Origin: Darksidea phi
Taxonomy: Eukaryota > Ascomycota > Dothideomycetes > Pleosporales > Lentitheciaceae
Assembly: GCA_030770425.1 (NCBI GenBank)
Contig: JASJFT010000013.1
Coordinates: forward strand, 124,001 to 188,000
Length of the DNA stretch: 64,000 bases
Reading direction: 5' to 3'
Shown here: one piece after another, positions 56,932 to 64,000 of the stretch
Position numbering within the stretch: the stretch's first letter is position 1
How the letters are laid out: each line of letters starts with the position of its first letter
Notes under the pieces: model-generated
Databases searched by the model: none
Told to the model about the DNA's origin: nothing
The model's input: the letters and a program-made list of their open reading frames with translations, nothing else
Program-made: the position numbers and the translations under genes

Positions 56932-59159
56932 TGTCTCAGGTTCAATCGATCAGTGGTATTGACAACGACAGGTCTGGTCGACGAGCGAACGGTTGTATAT
57001 AAACGAAAGAACAGCGGCAACCGTAGCGAGCGAGTTGCGGCGTCGAAGGCTGGGAACGTAAACCAAAAGGTTGGGCACGTCTCAAGACACACTACGACTG
57101 AGGCTCAAGATCAAGCGGAGAGTGGGCGGGGGATCCCTATAAGGTGCGTTGGGGAGGCTACCAGCGCACGACCAGCCATCTGGATAACCGGGTCCCAGTA
57201 CGACGCCTGCTGTGGACAACGGCATTGTTGCATGTGCCAAGCGATGCTTGAGTCGATTGCCCGTATCAGCGGAGACGTGTTTGCTTTGGGTTTCCCAAGC
57301 GTGATCTTCGTATGAGTGGGCCGTTAGCTGGCGGAGCGAAGGTTGCCCAGGTGGGCGATCTTCCAATATTGATACCATTGCTACGATAGGTCGGCTTTGC
57401 TGCCCTGGCAACTAACCTAATGCTTGACAAAACCAGTTGAGAGGCCGATCGGTCAGACGCTGCATGAGAGTTGCTGGGGATGTAAGCGGCGGGCAAACGA
57501 AGTCAGCCCAGCATCATCCACGGGTCTTTTGCGGAATGGGGTACGACATGGACGTCTTCATCATCCCGAACCGGCCTGTGACAATGGCTTTGAAAACAAT
57601 CCTCTCTGCCGTCCCCCGACTCGATGGGGCTATGATGCAACAAGCACCACAAAGTGCTCAGGGTGTTGGCAAGCATTGCAGGGCTAGACAAGGGATGGTG
57701 AATCGTGTGGTTACGGTGCGGTGCGGGTGGAGTTTGTGGAACTCAAAAATAGCGCTGTTATGGCGATCGGCACCGTCATTCGACGGTTGCGCCGTCGCCG
57801 CAGATGTCCGTGAGCGTTTCCTTCGACCTGCCGAATCCAGCGGCGTGGATTTGCAAGGTACAAAGCTCACGGTGCGCCTGGCCGGCCCTCTGCGTCCCAG
57901 CTCGCTCACGCTTTCAGCTAAGCTTAGGCTGCGCCGTATGCTGTAGAGGGAGCTATGACGCGAGAAGCTAAGGGTGGTTGCGATAGTGATGGCGGGGTAC
58001 ACGCAGCAGAAGCTTCCAGTCCGAGCCGTTGCTACATGTCGGCGGCGGAGGACCAGCCGATCCCACAGGGCTGCTTTATCGAATGCCATGGATGCAGCTG
58101 CAAATTCACCGTGATGCAGTCGGCGGCCGCGAGAGGTTGGGCATCCCGCTCGTAACGCTCGCTTGCGCATGTGCATCCCCCGCCCCTCTCATGATATCAC
58201 CACCACCACCACCGGGATCCTCGAGTCCGTTGTCGCTCCAGCAACACCGAGAACAAGCTGGTGTCCGCTCCCTACACAGGCCGAGCTGCCTTGCGTGAGC
58301 CGTTGATTTCGCTCTTGTTCCTGCAGCCGCAGCGGCCGCTGTCCAGTGGAGAGCTGATCTCTGGCGGAGGTCCAACCGTCGCACGATGGTACGTCTTACT
58401 GAGCATGCGCTTGCCCACTAGCTGCCTTTTCCTCGGTAGTCCGGCCAGCGATGGCAAAGCCGCTGGAACCTTTGCCGCTATCCGAGCTGGGATGATATGC
58501 CTAGCCAGCCGATGACGCTGGGCGAGAATACTACTTTGTATGGTGTGGATACTAGAGTGTTGAGGCTGCCGACAGCACCCGCGGGTTGTTGAACCCACAG
58601 AATGTCCAACACGTCACGGGCCCAAGGCCAGGCTCCTGGTGTCCCGCACCCTTCATGGGAAGCAGTGAGCATTGACCGGTGTTGGAGAAGGTTTCGCGAC
58701 ATCATTAAAAAAGTTTTTGCCGCACCCCTCAACCATGCTGACTGCGAAAACACCTCGCCAAGCGCCCGTCGCTCACCGCAGCGTGAGCAGTACTACCCTG
58801 GGTCACCGCTTCGTTGCAATATACCCCGCCGTCCAGAACCGCGTAGAAGCTGCCAGCGAAGAAGTAAACCTTGCTTGACATCGCATCATGCTGCAGCCTC
58901 TAAGTATCAGAAGTATTGGAACGCCCAAACGGGTGCGACAGCCGTTGTCGATAGGCCTTGTCGCGTGCAGCGTGCAGGCATGCCCCGGCCCTAGCCTCGT
59001 GTTGGCGATCAAGCCCGCGAGATGCTAAGGTAAAAAGAAAAAGATCGTGATCTCTCAATTGCTCAATTGTTGTTGGCAGTGGCGAGCGGCATTTATTGAT
59101 AGCAGCATCGATATAGCCCATACCTCGAGGAAACGGGTCGCCGGCTGTCACGGCGGAAA
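56932..59159. other. Intergenic, no gene seen beyond the TATA box
   Basis: About 2.2 kb of high-GC sequence. Long frames in both strands lack motifs and overlap each other, a usual effect of GC-rich DNA. I find no RNA gene or repeat. Confidence 0.4.
56996..57003 (-). promoter_or_regulatory. TATA box of the wall-protein gene
   Basis: Reading from the minus strand, TTTATATA lies 65 bp upstream of the ATG at 56931; on the plus strand the octamer is TATATAAA. Confidence 0.4.
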
Positions 59160-61293
59160 TCAATCATCCTCATCGCTATCGCTCCCGCTATCCCACCCTT
59201 CGTCGTATTCCTCTGCCATAGTCTGCAGTCCGTTGCAAAGAGCTTCGCGCTCATCTAGGCTGACCATACGCATGCGGCGTACAATCTGCTCAGCTGCCCT
59301 CACCTGATCGCCCACGCCTGTGCTTGTCGTGAGCCCTGCGTCTACGGCAAGCCTGTTCGCTTCGCCGGAGCCCACGTCGAATATCGATGCCGCGAAGCTG
59401 TCCAGCAGCGGGAAGAGCAGCGGTGCTGAGAACCTGCGAGTAAGGATTAGTGACGTTCCGAGGGGCTTTCGATAGTTGGTAGCATCGTGTATGCCCCAGT
59501 TTGGTTAGCCGCTCTGGCAGCAAGAAATGCCGTAGATTAGGCCAATGAGGGGAGAATAAGTGGGCTCTGGATGCAACGTACCTTTGCACCGTTGGTCCGT
59601 CACCGAGCCTATCGCACAGCTCTCGGTCGTTGGTGAGATTCCATTCACCTCGTGATGTTTCCGCCCTGCCGAAGATATGTTCTTTTTTCCTTGATCTGGC
59701 ATTGCCAATTCGATAGTCTTTTGTAAAAGTATCGATATCGAACTCAGTCCATTGTTCTCCGTTATCCTGGCTTGTTCGCTGCGAAGTTGTGGAACCTGCC
59801 TTCTCGCCTTGCGCGGTTCGCTCTGACGAGTTGCCCAACAAGACAGCCGGGTCCGCAACACTCAGCTCGAGCTTAGCGGTTCGGCGCTTCCCCGTGCTGT
59901 TGACCGCCTCTTCCAAGTCCTGGAGTGTTCCTCGACTACTGTGTAATGACCTTAACCGGGACGATATAGTCATGGTCTCGAGGGCGATGGCTTGAAGGGC
60001 GCCGATATGCCATGGTGAGCTATAATCCAACGTAAGATAAGACGGGACCTTTCCCGGCTTGTTTGACATGGGAATATAGACGGACGATTGCTCAGCGAGT
60101 ATGTGTAGTGATCTTGAGGAGTTTTCAATCTGCTGCAGTCTCTTCTCCTACATCTCGTTAGCACTGCTTGACCTCCAGGCTAGGATGCATACTCTCGGCG
60201 TAGACATGTTCCCACCTTGATCTCCCAGTCCCCACGTCCATATGCTCAGCTTTCCGTAATCGTCTCTCAATCGCTCTATCCAAGCACTCGCCCATCCACC
60301 CCAGGCATCATCAATGCCAGTGATGATCTGCAGTCCTTGCAGGCCATCGCACTCTTCGACGAAGGGACGTAGGTCCCGATCCACCAGATCAACCTCCCGT
60401 TCGAGCTTCTCAAACAGCTCCATGCCGACTTGCCATCTCTCAAAAGGCATGAGCGTATCGTTGACATCGAACTCGGAGAGCTGGACAAGGGACTTTGGGT
60501 GATAGAACAGGCGTGAATAGTCGGACCAATAGCGGACTGTTGAGGTACTCAGCGGTGGTGGATCTAAGCCTGCGTCGAGATGCGTCTGATATGGCGACTG
60601 TTGGATAGGAGCCAAGCGCTGTATTATTGGTTTCGATGGCCACACCCCAGGGCGCTCTAAGCTGCCGTCGTCCTCGGGCTCGTAGAGTGCGTTGACTTTC
60701 TTCATGCTCCCGAAGGATCCCTTGAGGTCGTAGATGAGCGTTCTCGGCGTGAAGGTATCTGACCCGTCTGGCGCAATGCCGGGTCGGAAGAGGATATCAT
60801 GGTTGACTGGTGACTCGGGTTCCGGCGGATAGGTGAAGTATGATTCCTTTTGAGGTGTGTTAGGTGGGGGGACGGGGGAGAGAAGAGAAATGCGGGATGA
60901 TTGACGCCGAATGAGTGAGGAAGGGGTAGAAAATGCAGGGAATAACCCGCACTTCTCTCTCGATATTGTAGACCGAACCAAGACACAACAGCAAGCAAGA
61001 AGTAGGTGTCGGTCGACCGGACTTAAAATGCGAAGAGAAAGCCAGTTGAGCGAAACGCGCGTCCTCACTGTGAGAGCCCCAGCCGAAAGCGGAAACTTTT
61101 ATCTGTAACCCTAGCAAAGAAACCCCGCACCAGCACCAAACTGAAGTAAAAGTCTTGCCCAGTAATAAGAGCTGACATCGAGAAGGGACTCGCGGAGCAA
61201 AAGGAAAGTAGTATTACCTACTTGTGTGTTCCAGAAGTGAGTACCCAGATAGTTGCTCTGCTCGCCAAACTGCAGCGTGACGATTTCGTGCAT
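59160..61293 (-). CDS. dml1: DML1/Misato tubulin-like protein
   Basis: Four exons (61293-61222, 60846-60193, 60147-59582, 59433-59160) join in frame to 521 residues. The first exon encodes MHEIVTLQFGEQSNYLGTHF and ends NTQ; the next begins ESYFTY, the canonical junction in this family. Then come HDILFRPGIAPDGSDTFTPR and LIYDLKGSFGSM, the GTP-binding-like tubulin region (GLQIITGIDDAWGG), YIPMSNKPGK, ETMTISSRLR and a C-terminal DEREALCNGLQTMAEEYDEG followed by an acidic end. DML1 proteins combine a tubulin-like and a Misato part and act in mitochondrial DNA segregation and distribution. The first intron is unusually long, about 375 bp, against 45 and 148 bp for the other two. Confidence 0.93.
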
Positions 61294-61583
61294 TGTGACT
61301 GCAGAGCGTAGTCGTAGCTCTCCGTGAGGAGTGGGAATGTGAAATTGGTTGTGTCTTCTGAGGTTTCGGGGCGAGAGCAATAATGGTGGCGATTAGATGA
61401 CGTTGATTTAGACGTAGATATAAAGTAGGCAGCTCTGAGGGCTTAGTACCCCGCACGTGATATCGTGTTGCTTTCCCGCGATATTCAAAACTATATCGCT
61501 ATGTTTGAAGACTGCATACACTAACCCGCAACACAGATATATGAATCAAGGAGAGCCTTAACAGACTATAAACCTCCAGCTAG
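61294..61583. other. Intergenic between PRP18 and DML1
   Basis: About 290 bp between two genes on the minus strand; only UTR and promoter are expected. Confidence 0.4.
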
Positions 61584-62672
61584 CTACCCCATCAATTGCA
61601 GCTGATCCGCTGGCGGCCACCTCGTCTGCGCAAAGCTCAAGCACCGCTTGATGCTCTGCAACCACTTCCGCGTACTCTCATCGCTCATAATATGCGCCGC
61701 ATTCTTATCGCTCTCATGCAACTTCTCCCGCGCACTCCGTTCATGAATGCCCACCATGGTAACTCCAATCGGCCACGCCGCCTTGCCAATGCTCAACCTT
61801 AGATATCCGTCGTTGGCATCGACGTACCGCCGTTCTTGCGCGGCGTGTACGATTTCCGTAACAGGTTCTAGAATCGTGTCGGCCAGGTCGTAGGATTCCA
61901 GCTTTTTGAACAAAGGTCGCATGTTTTCGCGTGCCTGCACCATGGCGGCGTAAGCTTGTTTGCCTTGGTACGATGTTTTTATTTCCGGGGCGCGCTGTGC
62001 GAGGCTCATGTCCCATTCTTTGAGCACCATGGTGAAGTAGCTTGCGAGCTGGCGGAAGAGAAATTCGCGGCCGTCCTTTTCTTTGGGCACTTTGAGTGAA
62101 ACTTTCATGTCTTTCTCTGGTACGAGTTGTAGTGTTGTGGGTATGGGGCCGTCGGTCATTATGGCTTTGAGATTGTCGGCGCCGATGCGCTTCTTGTAGC
62201 GCTTGAGTCGTTGCTTGTGTGTTTCGCCGAAGAGGACTGCGGGTTCGTCGAGGGCTCGTAGTTTGGCTACTAGCTCTTCTTCAGGTATGTCCTCGTCCTC
62301 TGGAACCGGTGTGCCTTCATCCTCGCCCCCTTTCTTTTTAGGCGGCAAGTCTGGTAGACCCAGTCGTTTCCTCCTCCGCCTCTCCTCTTCCTCCTCTTCC
62401 TCCTCTCGCCGGCGTCTCGATTCCTCAGCTAGCCGTCTCCGCTTCTCCCTCCGCTCCTCTTCTCTCGCTGCCTCATCTTCCTCGGCCTTCCGCTTCTGTA
62501 ATATCCGTTCTTGTTTCGCTTTCTCGGCTGCTTCCTGCTCGGCGCGGTATGCGGCTTGTCGTTGGGCTTCGACTTCGCTACGTTTGAGGTACTTCTTATC
62601 GCTGGTTTCGACGAGAGGCGCTGATTGCTTGCCCTTTTTGATATGGGCGGACATCAGCTTTGCGAAATCCAT
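61584..62672 (-). CDS. prp18: Pre-mRNA splicing factor PRP18
   Basis: A 362-residue, intronless protein. The N-terminal 110 residues form a long charged helix, very rich in Glu and Arg, with a stretch of consecutive Glu. The SFM (PRP4-like) motif lies at about 125-180 (LRALDEPAVLFGETHKQRLK). The PRP18 domain covers about 205-355: FLFRQLASYFTMVLKEWDMS, YQGKQAYAAMVQARENM, AWPIGVTMVGIHERSAREK and the conserved C-terminal end RKWLQSIKRCLSFAQTRWPP. PRP18 is a U5 snRNP-associated factor for the second transesterification step. The start is the first ATG (MDFAKLMSAHIKK). SAP18 lies 310 bp away in the opposite direction, so they share a promoter region. Confidence 0.95.
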   Translation of the reverse strand: MDFAKLMSAHIKKGKQSAPLVETSDKKYLKRSEVEAQRQAAYRAEQEAAEKAKQERILQKRKAEEDEAAREEERREKRRRLAEESRRRREEEEEEEERRRRKRLGLPDLPPKKKGGEDEGTPVPEDEDIPEEELVAKLRALDEPAVLFGETHKQRLKRYKKRIGADNLKAIMTDGPIPTTLQLVPEKDMKVSLKVPKEKDGREFLFRQLASYFTMVLKEWDMSLAQRAPEIKTSYQGKQAYAAMVQARENMRPLFKKLESYDLADTILEPVTEIVHAAQERRYVDANDGYLRLSIGKAAWPIGVTMVGIHERSAREKLHESDKNAAHIMSDESTRKWLQSIKRCLSFAQTRWPPADQLQLMG

Positions 62673-62982
62673 GGCTATTTAGAGAAGAGCGACAGTAATG
62701 ATTATAGAGAAGCCGATGTTGTGCTAGCCAGCTAAGAGTATCAGGACTCCAAGCATTGCGCCGGTAAATAATTCCACCGCGCCGAGGCGCTAGTGAAGCT
62801 CCTCCCTCGTCGCGCTCGCGAAGCTCGGCCCTCCAAATCTCAAGCTCGAATCTTCCAAGTTCAGCAACAGAACACCACTTCTACTACAAGTTTGCTACCA
62901 ACAGCCTCGCTAAAAATCCATGTTCCGATTCTAAAGGCCTGCTACCCAAGAAAAATCTCCCCGCCTCGAAAGCAACACCACC
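62673..62982. promoter_or_regulatory. Shared PRP18/SAP18 promoter region
   Basis: The 310 bp between two divergent start codons. No TATA box is seen, as is usual for housekeeping genes. Confidence 0.4.
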
Positions 62983-63828
62983 ATGGCATCACAACCGCCC
63001 GCAAAGATAGACCGACAAACAACAACACCCTTCCTCCTGCGCCTCTTCTACAAGCAAAACGCCTTCCACCGTCTCGACGAGTTCGAACCCAATGCTCGTC
63101 TCCCACCACATCTCCAAATCTATACATGGCAATCCTGCTCTCTGCGCGAACTCTCCACGCTCCTCTTCAGCGCGCTCCCAAACCTCCTCCCAAAGCCATA
63201 CGCCGGGACTAGAATCGCGTTTCGGTTGATATACGGCGACATGGCGGGGCCTAATAGACCTGGTATGCCGGGACGCTTCATTTCGAGGGATTTGGGCAGT
63301 GTGGTTGTAGGCGCAAGGACGGATGAGGATGAGCATATGGACGAGGGTGAGGGTTCGAGCGCGGGTGACGTTGCAGAGGCTTTGAAGCAGCTCGATGGCG
63401 AGCCGGACAAGACTCTTGGAGACGCCAACTTCGTTATTGGCGACTACATTGCTTGCTCTATCCTGCCTCCCCTGGCTGATGGAACAGTGCAAGCTGCTCC
63501 CCCTCCGCTACCTACCGGCCCCCGGGTAGCGACGCCGAGAGACACATTCGGAGGCGGACGGAGAGGCGACTTTGTTAATGGATTTGGAGGACGTGGAGAT
63601 TTCGGTGGCTATGGAAGGGGAGGGCCTCGAGGCGGCGGCGGCGGGGGAGGCAGGTACGAGGAAAGACGAGGTAGTAGTGGTGTGCCGCAGGGCGAATGGC
63701 GGAGAGGCGAGGCACCGCCGGACAGGGAGCGAGAACGCGAGCGAGAGCGAGAGCGGGACTGGGAACCCAGCGGAGGCTTCTGGCGAGGTGGGGGAGGAGG
63801 ACGAGGACGGGGCCGTGGAAGGTGGTAG
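62983..63828 (+). CDS. sap18: SAP18-type Sin3/HDAC and ASAP-complex protein with RGG tail
   Basis: A 281-residue, intronless protein. The SAP18 ubiquitin-like fold spans about 10-165: TPFLLRLFYKQNAFHRLDEF, then LQIYTWQSCSLRELSTLLFS, a long loop after ARIAFRLIYGD-like text (TRIAFRLIYGD), an acidic insert (DEDEHMDEGEG), and NFVIGDYIACSILPP. The C-terminal 90 residues are RGG/Gly-rich with an RERERERERERDW stretch, absent from animal SAP18 (about 150 residues). SAP18 links the Sin3-HDAC corepressor and the splicing-associated ASAP/PSAP complexes. The tail suggests RNA binding, which is inferred. The ATG is in good context (CACCATGG). Confidence 0.92.
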   Translation: MASQPPAKIDRQTTTPFLLRLFYKQNAFHRLDEFEPNARLPPHLQIYTWQSCSLRELSTLLFSALPNLLPKPYAGTRIAFRLIYGDMAGPNRPGMPGRFISRDLGSVVVGARTDEDEHMDEGEGSSAGDVAEALKQLDGEPDKTLGDANFVIGDYIACSILPPLADGTVQAAPPPLPTGPRVATPRDTFGGGRRGDFVNGFGGRGDFGGYGRGGPRGGGGGGGRYEERRGSSGVPQGEWRRGEAPPDRERERERERERDWEPSGGFWRGGGGGRGRGRGRW

Positions 63829-64000
63829 CCGACCTCAGCGTAAGCCCTGAGCGGCACCTAACCAACCCATCCACACTCAACAGCCCAGCTAACCAAAGCT
63901 CAAGCAGCAGTCCAGCCACCTTCCCCCTCCCACCAGCGCGCCCCGACCAAGCCATAAGCGTCTCGGACGCGCTGTTCTCTCTCCAGCAAGTCCAGCAATA
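63829..64000. other. 3' flank of SAP18
   Basis: Only 172 bp to the window end; likely 3' UTR. No feature is seen. Confidence 0.4.

Noticed and set aside
57437..58176. Overlapping 170-residue frames on both strands
   Set aside because: Frames overlap each other in GC-rich DNA, lack motifs, start context and splice continuity; best seen as chance openness.
1..64000. CRISPR array, prophage, operon or bacterial features
   Set aside because: Introns, GPI signals, a pol III tRNA and fungal families show eukaryotic nuclear DNA; repeats seen are coding minisatellites or transposon relics.

Overview
The window is nuclear DNA of a filamentous ascomycete, most likely a dothideomycete. Genes are short and dense, interrupted by 45-60 bp GT-AG introns. 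The gene content is typical of such fungi: GH18 chitinase, rhodopsin-domain membrane proteins, DUF6604, a HET-like protein, a PD-(D/E)XK-like family and 2EXR proteins. The species cannot be named from sequence alone. One assembly gap (10 N inside poly-G) lies near 1.3 kb.

Layout. 0-10 kb: a decayed 2EXR gene, a small secreted protein with an internal duplication, an E2-fold protein with an RGG tail, a broken MFS transporter and an intact cytochrome P450. 11-26 kb: a rhodopsin-domain membrane protein, a 1298-residue GH18 protein with a Pro/Asn/Gly repeat linker and altered catalytic motif, a secreted Ca-dependent PI-PLC-like protein, a short-chain dehydrogenase, a LaeA/UMTA-like methyltransferase and a second rhodopsin-domain protein with a 20-nt exon. 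27-35 kb: a small membrane protein, a DUF6604 protein and a SAC/hSac2 phosphoinositide phosphatase in divergent orientation. 35-43 kb: a LINE relic, a polytopic membrane protein, a decayed PD-(D/E)XK-like gene and a CorA-like transporter. 43-48 kb: a 14-exon HET-like protein followed by degenerate repeat DNA. 48-57 kb: an Xaa-Pro aminopeptidase with a long disordered tail, an intron-containing tRNA-Thr(CGT) and a GPI-anchored proline-rich wall protein built from duplicated exons. 59-64 kb: the housekeeping genes DML1, PRP18 and SAP18.

The right end (DML1-PRP18-SAP18) and the SAC phosphatase are conserved core genes. The left and middle parts mix secreted and cell-wall genes with pseudogenes and transposon relics, as expected of faster-evolving accessory DNA. 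Neighbouring genes do not form an obvious pathway. The P450 beside a dead MFS gene, and the SDR beside a methyltransferase, are possible remnants of secondary-metabolism neighbourhoods, but no backbone synthase is present.

I assembled the exon structures by hand from splice sites, reading-frame continuity and family motifs. Starts and small 5' exons are the least certain parts.
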